Source: Lysobacteraceae bacterium (GTDB taxonomy: Bacteria; Pseudomonadota; Gammaproteobacteria; Xanthomonadales; Ahniellaceae). From it: DNA of 64,000 nt. Positions within the stretch are counted from its first letter, which is position 1. Each line of letters starts with the position of its first letter. The notes under the pieces are model-generated. The model did not search any database. It had not been told where the DNA came from and saw only the letters and a program-made list of their open reading frames with translations. Below, one piece after another: positions 36,095 to 45,860 of this stretch. Position numbers and translations under genes: made by a program. The stretch lies in the NCBI GenBank assembly GCA_002995625.1, contig PVBP01000001.1:1-64000 (forward strand), written 5' to 3'.

Positions 36095-36373
36095 ATGAAC
36101 GGACGCTCCCCCTCGCTCGGTACCCGGCGCCTCGCCCGCGGCGCGATCCTCGGCGTCACCGCCGTGGGCGTCGTCGGCATCGCCGCGATCGGGGCCGTGA
36201 TCGCGCTCGGGGTGCTCGCCGTCGGAGCGCTCGCGCACGCGACCCTGCGGCTGGCTCGCGGAACACGCGCGGGCGCTGGCGCCACCGACGCCGTCATCGA
36301 CGGCGAGTACCGGGTGATCCGCGACGGCGACGGCTCCGCCGCGCACCGCCTCAGGCGGCTGCCGCAGGTCTAG
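36095..36373 (+). CDS. Small membrane protein, unknown
   Basis: A 92-residue protein with one long hydrophobic stretch (about residues 16-48: ARGAILGVTAVGVVGIAAIG, then AVIALGVLAVGALAH) rich in Gly, Ala and Val. This is long enough for a helical hairpin of two short membrane spans. A positively charged N terminus (RSPSLGTRRLARG) suggests inside orientation. The tail (GATDAVIDGEYRVIRDGDGSA) resembles the C-terminal D-G-E-Y-x-V segments of some small stress membrane proteins. No family is recognised. It is divergent from the Rieske operon and followed immediately by a GC hairpin. Confidence 0.6.
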   Translation: MNGRSPSLGTRRLARGAILGVTAVGVVGIAAIGAVIALGVLAVGALAHATLRLARGTRAGAGATDAVIDGEYRVIRDGDGSAAHRLRRLPQV

Positions 36374-36377
36374 ATCG

Positions 36378-36400
36378 GGGGCGGACGCCAGATCCGCCCC
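36378..36400 (+). terminator. GC hairpin after small membrane protein gene
   Basis: GGGGCGGA (36378-36385) pairs with TCCGCCCC (36393-36400) around a 7-base loop, five bases after the stop codon. There is no T-run, so it may be a transcript-end stabiliser or a weak terminator. Apart from the sigma-54 elements, the rest of 36401-36647 shows nothing else. Confidence 0.4.
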
Positions 36401-36488
36401 GCAGACCCGCCGAACCGCTCGCCCCGCCGAGCCCGCTCGTGGCCCACCGCCGGCGACGGCCCGGCCGCCTCGGGGCATGGTCGTCGTG

Positions 36489-36502
36489 TCGAGCGTTCTC
36501 GA
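36489..36502. promoter_or_regulatory. Candidate enhancer-type palindrome upstream of the sigma-54 promoter
   Basis: TCGAG-CGTT-CTCGA is a perfect inverted repeat with a 4-base spacer, about 100 bases upstream of the -24 element. That is the usual distance for binding sites of sigma-54 activators. Only one copy is evident. Confidence 0.35.
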
Positions 36503-36594
36503 AGTCGGGAAAGCCCGTCTCGCCGGGGAGAGCGGCAGGACGGACCGACGCGCATAACCCATTGATCCGAAAGACCACATGGTCGCGCCGACGG

Positions 36595-36610
36595 CTGGCA
36601 CGGCGTTTGC
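36595..36610 (+). promoter_or_regulatory. Sigma-54 (-24/-12) promoter
   Basis: CTGGCACGGCGTTTGC matches the RpoN consensus YTGGCACGrNNNTTGCW at every fixed base except the last. GG is at 36597-36598 and GC at 36609-36610, with the obligatory 10-base spacing. The expected start site is near 36621, 27 bases before the ATG of the large secreted protein, with GGAGA as the ribosome site in between. Confidence 0.8.
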
Positions 36611-36647
36611 GCAGAGGGCTCCGGCATCCGCCATTGGAGACCCGACC

Positions 36648-39600
36648 ATGCGCATCCGACATCCGTTCCGCCCGGCCCTCGTCGGCACCCTGCTGGCGTT
36701 GGCGGCCTTGGCGCCGCTCACCGTGACCGCAGCCACGTTCAACGTCACCAACGGCAATGACTCTGGCAGCGGCAGCCTGCGAAACGCAATCCTCGCCGCG
36801 AACGCGGACGCGACCGGCACGATCCAGAACCCGCACATCATCACCTTCGCGTCCGGCGTCTCGCAGGTGACCGTCGCCAGCCCCCTGCCCGCCTTGAACC
36901 GGCCGACCCTGGTGAACGTGTTCGGCAGCCGCGTCACGATCCGGGCGACCTCGCTGATCTTCGGCGATGGCTTCACTCTCGGTCCGGCGGCGGCGGGATC
37001 TGTGGTCCAGAACCTCGCAGTGGTCTGCAGCAATCCAGTCCCGTGCTTCACCGGCTCGGGGATACGCGCCGACGGCCAGCTGACCGAAACCCTGATCGAT
37101 CTGGCGCTGGTCGATGGGGTCGGCCAGAGCGGCATCCAGATCACCGGCGCGAGCCGGATCCGGATCGATCGGGCCACGCTGATCCGCAACGCCCAGACCG
37201 CCGGGAACAGCGGTGGCGGCATCCACTGCCAGGGTAGCGGAGCGAGCGATATCGGGTTCCTGCACGTCACGCGCTCGCGGATCGGGATCGACGGCAACGG
37301 CAACAGCGCCGGAAACCTGGGTCACGGGGTCCGCTCCGTCCACTGCCTGGCACGCATCGGTGGTCCCGCGGACACCGAGGGCAACGTGATCTCGGCGAAT
37401 GCGCACAGCGGCGTCCTGCTGGACAGATCCTCCTCGAGCCGCGTCGAGGGGAACCTGATCGGCCTCGACGCCAACGGTGTCGCCGCTCGCGGCAACGATG
37501 GGGGAGGCGTCCACATCACGCGATCGACCAGCGTCATCGTCGGCGGCGACGACGACGCGCGCGGCAACGCCATCGCCGGCAACGGGAATACGAACATCCG
37601 GGTCTTCGCGGCCGAGCCGTCCGACAACGCGCGGGCACAGATCAGGCGCAATTGGATTGGAACGCGCCGCAACGGGACGCCGCTCGCGCCGGGCGCCAAC
37701 CGCGCGTCGACCGGGATCCAGATCCACGGATGGGCCGAGGCGACGATCGGTACCGGAGCCCACGGCAATCTGATCCGCGACCACAGTTTCGCCGGCATCG
37801 AGGCCGCCTCGGCGGGCGAGGCGGGCAAGATGCGGGTCAGCCGCAACAGCATCTTCGCCAACGGCGCCGCGATCGTGGACGCCGGCAACCGGCCGGTGCC
37901 GCAACTGAATCCGATCGGCGGCACCAGCCTGATTAGCGGCACCGTGCCGGGCGGTGCGTCGGGCGGCCTGGTCGAGTTCTACGTCGACGACTGGAACCAG
38001 TCCCGGATCTACGTCGGCGAGGTCGATCACCTGTCCCCGAACGGCGCCGGCGGCGCCGACTTCGCGACCCTGATCGACCTGACGCCGCACACCGGCAAGC
38101 GGCTGACCGCGCTGTACCGTGAACCGCCCTCGATCCCGACCGCGATCACCCGGACCGGTGCGCTGGCGGCGCCCGTGCCGATCGGCGCCCGGATCCTCAG
38201 CGTGAGCCTGGTCGGGCGAACCGGCGCCGAGCGCGTCGACAGCAATCCGACGGCGATCGACTGTCCGGGCTACTGCTCGGCGGGTTTCGCGAGCGGCACC
38301 GTGATCCTGACCGCCTATCCGGGCGCCAATCGACGGGTGACCTGGTCGGGCGACTGCACCGGGTCGGGCACCTGCAGCGTGTCGATGAACCAGAACCGGA
38401 ACGTGACTGCGACCTTCGGCCCGGCGCTGCGCCGACTGACCGTCGATCGCGACGGCCCGGGCACCGTCTCGAGCAATCCGGCCGGGATCGCCTGTGGCGC
38501 CACCTGCGCGCACGACTTCAACCACGGACAGACGATCGCGCTGACCGCGACCCCCGCCGCCGACCACCGCTTCGACGGATGGACCGGGGCCTGCTCGGGC
38601 CCCGCCGGATGCAGCGTCGCGATGACCGCCGACCGGACGGTCGGCGCCCGCTTCTCCCGCATCCAGCGGTCGCTCGTGGTGACCCGGTCCGGGCTCGGAA
38701 CCGTGGTCAGCACCCCGGCCGGCATCGACTGCGGCGCCACCTGCACCGCGTCGTTCGGGCAGGGCACCAGCGTCGCCCTCGACGCCACGCCGGCCGCAGG
38801 CTGGCAGTTCTCGCACTGGCAGAACTGTCCGGGCGCGAGTGGCCCGCGCTGCAACCTGGTCGTCCCGGCGACAGACATCGGCATCCAGGCCGTCTTCACG
38901 ACCCTGCCTCCCAGCACCCAGCCGCTCAGCGTGACCCGCGTCGGCTCCGGAAACGTCACCAGCAGCCCGCCCGGGATCAACTGCGGTGCAACCTGCTCTG
39001 CCGCGTTCACCGAAGGGTCCACGGTCCAGCTGACCGCGGCACCGGCGTTCGGCTGGACGTTCGCCGGCTGGTCCGGCGCCTGCACCGGGACCGGAACCTG
39101 CACCGTGACGATGTCGCAGCCGCGGTCGGTCGTCGCCACGTTCGCCCCGCCGACCCGCCTGCTCACGGTGAGCCGGACCGGAGAGGGCACGCTGCGCAGC
39201 GCGCCGACCGGCATCGACTGCGGCACCACCTGCACCCATGCGTTCGAACTGGGCACCGTGGTGACGCTCGAGGCGATTCCCGCCGCCGGATGGCAGTTCG
39301 ACGGGTACACCGGCGACCACTGCAGCGGCCTCGCCTGCACCGTGACGATGGACGACGCGCGGGCGGTCGGCGCCGTGTTCTCGCCGGTTCCGGGTCCATC
39401 AAGGACGCTGACCGTGACCCGAAACGGCAGCGGCACGGTCACGAGCACGCCGGACGGCATCGCCTGCGGATCGACCTGCCAGGCCACGTTCGCGAACGGG
39501 ACCGCCGTCAGCCTGCTCGCGACACCGGCCGCCGGCTGGCAGTTCATCGGCTGGGGCGGGGCCTGCGAGGGCAGCGGCGCCTGCCAGGTCGTGATGGGCG

Positions 39601-39908
39601 CCGATCGCGCGGTCAGCGCGACCTTCGCCGTGATCCCGCCGACCACCCATCCGCTCACGGTCAACCGTCACGGCGACGGCTTCGTGTCGAGCACGCCGTC
39701 CGGCATCGGCTGCGGCGACGAGTGCCAGGCGTCGTTCCCGGCCGGCACGCAGGTCACGCTGACCGCGACGCCACCCGAGGGCTCGACCTTTGCCGGCTGG
39801 CACGGGGCATGCACCGGCCACGCGCCGTGCACGGTGACGATGAGCGAGCCGCGCGTCGTCGGTGCCCGCTTCGTCGTCGACCGGATCTTCGTCGGCGACT
39901 TCGAGTGA
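36648..39908 (+). CDS. Large secreted beta-helix protein with seven InlB-type repeats
   Basis: Predicted exported or surface protein of 1086 residues. ATG 36648 gives a signal peptide (MRIRHPFRPALVGTLLALAA). The mature start ATFNVTNGNDSGSGSLRNAI is the entry motif of secreted right-handed beta-helix proteins, and residues about 30-480 contain many short G-N/D-x-I turns typical of such solenoids. From residue 516 come seven repeats of 75-85 residues of the divergent InlB B-repeat type, each with GxVxSxPxGIxCGxxC and GWxGACxGxGxCxVxM wording. The protein ends RIFVGDFE, related to the FADGFE tail of the M28 peptidase at 7379-8734. A sigma-54 promoter precedes it, and an FHA/sigma-54-type activator gene is convergent at its 3' end. 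Probable role: adhesin or surface-structural protein; no catalytic site was recognised. Confidence 0.8.
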   Translation: MRIRHPFRPALVGTLLALAALAPLTVTAATFNVTNGNDSGSGSLRNAILAANADATGTIQNPHIITFASGVSQVTVASPLPALNRPTLVNVFGSRVTIRATSLIFGDGFTLGPAAAGSVVQNLAVVCSNPVPCFTGSGIRADGQLTETLIDLALVDGVGQSGIQITGASRIRIDRATLIRNAQTAGNSGGGIHCQGSGASDIGFLHVTRSRIGIDGNGNSAGNLGHGVRSVHCLARIGGPADTEGNVISANAHSGVLLDRSSSSRVEGNLIGLDANGVAARGNDGGGVHITRSTSVIVGGDDDARGNAIAGNGNTNIRVFAAEPSDNARAQIRRNWIGTRRNGTPLAPGANRASTGIQIHGWAEATIGTGAHGNLIRDHSFAGIEAASAGEAGKMRVSRNSIFANGAAIVDAGNRPVPQLNPIGGTSLISGTVPGGASGGLVEFYVDDWNQSRIYVGEVDHLSPNGAGGADFATLIDLTPHTGKRLTALYREPPSIPTAITRTGALAAPVPIGARILSVSLVGRTGAERVDSNPTAIDCPGYCSAGFASGTVILTAYPGANRRVTWSGDCTGSGTCSVSMNQNRNVTATFGPALRRLTVDRDGPGTVSSNPAGIACGATCAHDFNHGQTIALTATPAADHRFDGWTGACSGPAGCSVAMTADRTVGARFSRIQRSLVVTRSGLGTVVSTPAGIDCGATCTASFGQGTSVALDATPAAGWQFSHWQNCPGASGPRCNLVVPATDIGIQAVFTTLPPSTQPLSVTRVGSGNVTSSPPGINCGATCSAAFTEGSTVQLTAAPAFGWTFAGWSGACTGTGTCTVTMSQPRSVVATFAPPTRLLTVSRTGEGTLRSAPTGIDCGTTCTHAFELGTVVTLEAIPAAGWQFDGYTGDHCSGLACTVTMDDARAVGAVFSPVPGPSRTLTVTRNGSGTVTSTPDGIACGSTCQATFANGTAVSLLATPAAGWQFIGWGGACEGSGACQVVMGADRAVSATFAVIPPTTHPLTVNRHGDGFVSSTPSGIGCGDECQASFPAGTQVTLTATPPEGSTFAGWHGACTGHAPCTVTMSEPRVVGARFVVDRIFVGDFE
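38193..39880 (+). repeat. Seven tandem four-cysteine InlB B-type repeats (coding)
   Basis: Seven in-frame units of about 225-255 bases encode related domains. The shared skeleton is LTV-x-R-x-G-x-GxVxSxPxGIxCG-x-x-C, an aromatic GW/F-x-GW core, then C-x-G-x-x-x-C-x-V-x-M and A-x-F. Four Cys per unit in constant positions imply two disulfides each. The third unit is the most divergent (HWQNCPGASGPRCNLVV) and the first is atypical at its start. The units differ clearly at the DNA level, so they are old duplications rather than recent expansion. Confidence 0.85.
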
Positions 39909-39916
39909 TCGATGGT

Positions 39917-39938
39917 CCCGGCGCGGGAGCCGCAGGGC

Positions 39939-39950
<12 letters not shown>
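39917..39950. terminator. Bidirectional GC hairpin between convergent genes
   Basis: CCCGGCGCG (39917-39925) pairs with CGCGCCGGG (39942-39950). Inside it, GAGCC (39927-39931) pairs with GGCTC (39936-39940) across one mismatch and a 4-base loop. It spans the last codons of the activator gene and the gap after the secreted-protein gene. No T-run is present on either strand. Confidence 0.45.
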
Positions 39951-41615
<1,665 letters not shown>

Positions 41616-41641
41616 GGCCGGTCCTCCCTGTGGGCACGATG

Positions 41642-41649
41642 AATATACT
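41642..41649. promoter_or_regulatory. Overlapping divergent -10 elements
   Basis: The AT-rich core AATATACT carries TATACT reading right (41644-41649) and TATATT reading left (41647-41642). Only 40 bases separate the kinase ATG (41656) from the activator GTG (41615). The rightward -10 puts the start site at about the kinase ATG, implying a leaderless mRNA. Polymerase could serve only one direction at a time. Confidence 0.5.
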
Positions 41650-41655
41650 CGCGTG

Positions 41656-44652
41656 ATGCGCTTCCACTCGGCGGTTCCGATCGGCGCCGGCGCGACCGGA
41701 CGGGTGATGCGCGTGTTCGATCCCGAGCGCGGCCATGACGTGGCGCTCAAGCTGCTGCATGCGGCCTCGCCCGATCTGGTCGAGAGGATCCGACGGGAGG
41801 CCGCGGCCCAGGCCCGGATCGAGCATCCGAACGTCGTGCGGGTCTACGACAGCGGCAGCCTCGACGGCGTGCCGTTCGTCTCGATGCAGTACGTCGACGG
41901 GCGCCCGCTCGACGTCGCGGCGGCGGCGCTGCCGCTGCGCGAGCGGGTCGCGCTGGTCCGCACCGTGGCCGACGCGGTGCACGCGGCGCACCGGCTCGGA
42001 CTCGTCCATCGCGACCTCAAGCCCGCCAACATCCTGGTCGAGACCCTGGCGGACGGCTCGCACAAGCCATGGGTGCTCGACTTCGGCCTAGTCCACGATG
42101 CGAGTGCCGACGGCCTGACCGGTCATGGCGAGCTCCTCGGCACGCCGGGCTACCTGTCGCCGGAGCAGGCGGCCGCCGACCGTCCGATCGACGCGCGCAG
42201 CGACGTCTTCTCGCTCGGCGTGATCCTCTACGAACTCGCCACCGGACACGCGCCGTTCGCGGCCGACACCGCCGCCGCGGCGGTTGCGCGCGTGCTCCGA
42301 CACGAGCCACCGTCGGCCGACCGGGTCGACCCGGCCGTGCCCCCGGCGCTCGCCGCGATCATCGAGCGCTGCCTCGAGAAGGAACCGGCCCGCCGCTACC
42401 CGGGCGCGCGGGCGCTTGCCGACGCGCTCGACGCCTGGCTCGCCGGACGACTCGTCCGCGCGCGGCCGCGCGGCCCGGTCGCAAGGGGCCTGCGCTGGAT
42501 CCGGGCCGATCGGCTGCGCACCGCCGTCGCGATCGCGGCCCTCGCGCTGCCGCTGGCCGGCGCGTCCGCGCTGCTCTGGCTGTCGATCGAGCGCGCCAAC
42601 GCGCTGGCCGCGACCCGCAGCTTCACCGTCACCGCGCTCGACGTCGAACGCGAGATGTGGCTGGCCGCGTCGTGGCCGGACCAGGACCTGGCGCGCCACC
42701 GCGCGCGACTTGCGACGCGGCTCGGGCCGCTCGAGCAGGCGCTGGCCGGCTCGGACGCGACGCTGCGGCAGGTCGTGCTCGAGCCCTACACGCGCGCGCT
42801 GGAGGCGCTCGGCGAACACGACCGGCTGCTGGCGCGGGCCGCGGGTGTCGATCCGGCCGGCGTCGAACCCGCGGTCGCAGCGCGCTTCGGACGCGCCTAC
42901 GAACGCGAGTTCCTCGATCGGGCCACGGCGATCGCGACGCTGCCGGACGCCGAGCGTCGACGCGCGGTCCGTCTTGCGCTCGAGCAGGACTGGCTGAGGC
43001 CGGCGCTGGCCTGGCATCGGCGCGCGCTCTCGACCTCCGATCCGATCGATCAGGCGCTCGCCCGCGCGACCCTGGCGCACCACGGCGGCGACGATGAGCG
43101 CGCGCTCGCGCTGATCGACGGGCTCGAGCAGCCCGCACCCGGCGCGTCGCTGCTCGCGGCCCGCCTGCGGCTCGCGCGCGTGATCGCCGCGGCCGACGCC
43201 GGCGACCCTCGCGCGCTCGAGTCGACGATCGCGGAGGCCGAGAGGGCGCATCGCGACCTCGCGCGAATCCTGCGCAGTTCACCCGATGTCTGGGCCGGTC
43301 TGTGCCAGCTGGCGACCGTGCGCCTGCGTCTGTCGAGCCGCGTCGGGGCGTCCGCGCCGGACGACCGGGATCCGATCGCGCCTTGCGATGCGCTGATCGC
43401 CAGCGATGGCGGCAGCGGCCGTGGGCAGGTCCTGCGTGCCCAGGCGCTCGCCGCCCACGCGCGTCGCACGTACATGGTCGGCGCAGACGCGGCCGACACG
43501 ATCGACCGGCTGCGCGCCGAGGTCGATGGCCTCGACGACCCGCGCGCCGCGCTGGCCCTCGGCGAGACCCTGCTTGTCGCCAGCGAGTCGCGTCGACGCC
43601 AGGGGCCTGCGGACGAGGCCGCGCGACTGCTCGCCGAAGCCGCCGACCGCCTCGCGATGGCCCTCGATCGCGCGCCGGCCGACCCCGCGCTGCTGCTGGG
43701 AGCCGCGCAGGCCAGCCAGCTGATCGCGATCCACGCACCGCCGGCCAGCGCGGATCCCGCGTTCGCCGAGGCGGTCGAGCGTCTCGAACGCGCCGAGTCG
43801 GTGGAACCGCTGCTCTCGACCCGACTGCGGCTTGCCGAGGTGCTCGCCTGGCAGGCCAGCAACCGGCTCTACCAGCTCGGCGATCCCGACCCGCCGCTGG
43901 CCCGGGCGCGGGACCTACTCGACGCGGCACGCGCGCGGCATCCGGACGACCTGCGTGTCCTGCAGCGGCTGGCGCTGGTCCACTGGGTCAGGGGCCAGGC
44001 CCTCGCCTATCGCGGCGGCCACGGCGACGCCGAGCTCGCCGAGGCCGAATCGCTCTACGACGCGGTGCTCGCGGCCGATCCGTCGCGCACCGCGACCGCG
44101 TTCAACCGCGCGAGCGTGCAGCTGGCGCGGGCCCGCGAGGCGATGCGCGCCGGGCGGCCGGTCGATGCGCTGCTCGCCCGGGCCGCGGCGGGCCTTCCAC
44201 GCCTCGTCGAGGAGGAGGTCGCACCGGACGTGGCGATGCTTGCGGCGACCTGGAGGCTGCTGCGTCACCAGTCGGACCCGCGCGGCCGGGGGCCGGACGA
44301 CCGCGCCGCGATCCACCGGCGACTTCGGCTCGCCGCGACCGGGTCGCCCGACCGGCCGGCGGCCGCGGTGCAGCTGGTCGAGTTCTGGGTCGGCGAACCG
44401 CCCGCGCCGCGGGCGGCCGGGTCCCTGGACGAGGATCTCGCGACGATCGACGCGATCGTCGATGATCCGGCCACGCCGGAGATCGTCCGGCTGCATCGCG
44501 CCCGCCTGCTGGCCACGGCGGCCCGGCTCGCTCCGGGCCGCCACCGGGCGCGGGCGATCGACGAGTACGCCCGGTACGCCGATTCGCCCTACCTCGGACG
44601 GTATCGGGCCGAGTTCTCGCACCTCGATCCTGCCGCGGCCGGCGGGCCCTGA
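41656..44652 (+). CDS. Membrane Ser/Thr protein kinase with long helical sensor tail
   Basis: Hanks-type kinase of 998 residues. The glycine loop is IGAGATGRV (9-17), followed by ALKLL with K32, HRDLKPAN with D120 and N125, LDFGLV with D142 and GTPGYLSPEQA. The kinase starts almost at residue 1 with no juxtamembrane lead. One membrane helix (about 287-309, VAIAALALPLAGASALLWLS) is followed by 680 residues of Ala/Arg/Leu-rich helical repeats, TPR-like, lying outside by topology. No ribosome site precedes the ATG, consistent with a leaderless transcript from TATACT at 41644. Its divergent neighbour is an FHA activator, which makes a phosphorylation partnership likely but unproven. Confidence 0.86.
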   Translation: MRFHSAVPIGAGATGRVMRVFDPERGHDVALKLLHAASPDLVERIRREAAAQARIEHPNVVRVYDSGSLDGVPFVSMQYVDGRPLDVAAAALPLRERVALVRTVADAVHAAHRLGLVHRDLKPANILVETLADGSHKPWVLDFGLVHDASADGLTGHGELLGTPGYLSPEQAAADRPIDARSDVFSLGVILYELATGHAPFAADTAAAAVARVLRHEPPSADRVDPAVPPALAAIIERCLEKEPARRYPGARALADALDAWLAGRLVRARPRGPVARGLRWIRADRLRTAVAIAALALPLAGASALLWLSIERANALAATRSFTVTALDVEREMWLAASWPDQDLARHRARLATRLGPLEQALAGSDATLRQVVLEPYTRALEALGEHDRLLARAAGVDPAGVEPAVAARFGRAYEREFLDRATAIATLPDAERRRAVRLALEQDWLRPALAWHRRALSTSDPIDQALARATLAHHGGDDERALALIDGLEQPAPGASLLAARLRLARVIAAADAGDPRALESTIAEAERAHRDLARILRSSPDVWAGLCQLATVRLRLSSRVGASAPDDRDPIAPCDALIASDGGSGRGQVLRAQALAAHARRTYMVGADAADTIDRLRAEVDGLDDPRAALALGETLLVASESRRRQGPADEAARLLAEAADRLAMALDRAPADPALLLGAAQASQLIAIHAPPASADPAFAEAVERLERAESVEPLLSTRLRLAEVLAWQASNRLYQLGDPDPPLARARDLLDAARARHPDDLRVLQRLALVHWVRGQALAYRGGHGDAELAEAESLYDAVLAADPSRTATAFNRASVQLARAREAMRAGRPVDALLARAAAGLPRLVEEEVAPDVAMLAATWRLLRHQSDPRGRGPDDRAAIHRRLRLAATGSPDRPAAAVQLVEFWVGEPPAPRAAGSLDEDLATIDAIVDDPATPEIVRLHRARLLATAARLAPGRHRARAIDEYARYADSPYLGRYRAEFSHLDPAAAGGP

Positions 44653-44673
44653 GCGGACCCGGTGGCGCGTCGG

Positions 44674-45849
44674 TCAGGCCGCTCGCAGGGCGGTCGTCAC
44701 CGGCAGGCGCGCCGCGCGGATCGCCGGCAGCAGGCCGCCGACGAAGCCGATCACGAGCGAGATCACGATCCCGCGGACCAGCAGGTCCGGGGTGACCTTG
44801 AACGCGAACACGACCTGGGTGAAGCCGCCGCCCAAGGTCGAGACGGTCATGCCGTTGAACAGCAGGTAGGCCAGCACCGCGCCGAGGAGTCCGCCCAGCA
44901 CCGCGAGCGCCATCGACTCGACCAGCACCGAGACCACCACCGGCAGGCCGCGGAAGCCGAGCGCGCGCAGGGTCGCGATCTCGCGGGTGCGCGCCGAGAC
45001 CGCGGCGTACATCGTGTTGAGCGCCGCGAAGATCGCGCCGAGACCCATGATCACGGCGACGACCGAGGCGAGGAAGCCGATGTTGCGGGTGACGCCACCG
45101 GTCTGACCCGAGTAGAACGCGCGCTCGCGCTCGACGTCGACGTTGAGCCTCGGATCCGCCGCGAGCGCCGCCTTGTAGGCCTCGAACGCGCCGGCGTCCT
45201 CGAGGCCCACCAGCGCGATCGAGAAGGCGTTGCGCCCCCACGCCGTCTGCGCGGTGCGGACGTCGGTCCAGATCTCGCTCTCGAACGAGTCCCCGGTCTC
45301 GAACACGCCGACCACGGTCCAGTCCTGCCCGCGCAGGCGCAAGGTGCCGCCGAGCGTCGCGCCCTCGAACTGGCGCGAGACGCCGCGGCCGACGATCAGC
45401 TCCTGCAGGCCCGGCTCGAAGCGGCGACCCTCGACGATCCGGAAGTTCGGCCGCAGCTCGAAGGCGTCGCCGCCGACGCCGCGCAGCGTGACGTTGGCGC
45501 CGAGCCGCTCGCCGCGCCGCGGCAGCTCGCTGATCACGACGATCTCGCCCGAGGCCAGTGGCGAACCGTCGCCCGCGCGGCGGACCCCGGGCAGCTGCTC
45601 GACGAGGCCCAGCGCGTCCACGGTCAGCACGCTGTTGAGCTCGGCGTTCGAGCCCGAGCGCAGCACGATCGCGTTCGCGTCCGAGCCGGTCGCGGCCAGC
45701 GTCGCCTCGAAGCCGCGCGACATCGCGAGCAGCGCTGTGAACACGCCGACCACGCCGGCGAGGCCCACGATCACGACCGCCGCGAGCCCGAGGCGCTCGC
45801 GGATGCCGAGGAGATTCATCCAGGTGATCTCGAGGATCTGCTTCAGCAT
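44674..45849 (-). CDS. ABC transporter permease, FtsX/MacB-type (second)
   Basis: Inner-membrane permease of 391 residues. The first helix is near the N terminus (LGLAAVVIVGLAGVVGVFTALL). A large periplasmic MacB-PCD domain follows (about 45-255, with ELIVGRGVSRQFEGATLG), then three C-terminal helices in FtsX fashion (GFLASVVAVIMGLGAIFAAL; RTREIATLRALGFRG). It starts 11 bases after the first permease gene. Together they would form a heterodimeric mechanotransmission-type exporter with the ATPase and adaptor of the same operon. It is the last gene; the kinase gene is convergent, 21 bases away. Confidence 0.85.
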   Translation of the reverse strand: MLKQILEITWMNLLGIRERLGLAAVVIVGLAGVVGVFTALLAMSRGFEATLAATGSDANAIVLRSGSNAELNSVLTVDALGLVEQLPGVRRAGDGSPLASGEIVVISELPRRGERLGANVTLRGVGGDAFELRPNFRIVEGRRFEPGLQELIVGRGVSRQFEGATLGGTLRLRGQDWTVVGVFETGDSFESEIWTDVRTAQTAWGRNAFSIALVGLEDAGAFEAYKAALAADPRLNVDVERERAFYSGQTGGVTRNIGFLASVVAVIMGLGAIFAALNTMYAAVSARTREIATLRALGFRGLPVVVSVLVESMALAVLGGLLGAVLAYLLFNGMTVSTLGGGFTQVVFAFKVTPDLLVRGIVISLVIGFVGGLLPAIRAARLPVTTALRAA

Positions 45850-45860
45850 GGCCTCGTTCC

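Noticed and set aside
38193-39880. CRISPR-like periodicity
   Set aside because: The repeats are 225-255 bases, diverged and in frame; they encode protein domains, not a CRISPR array.
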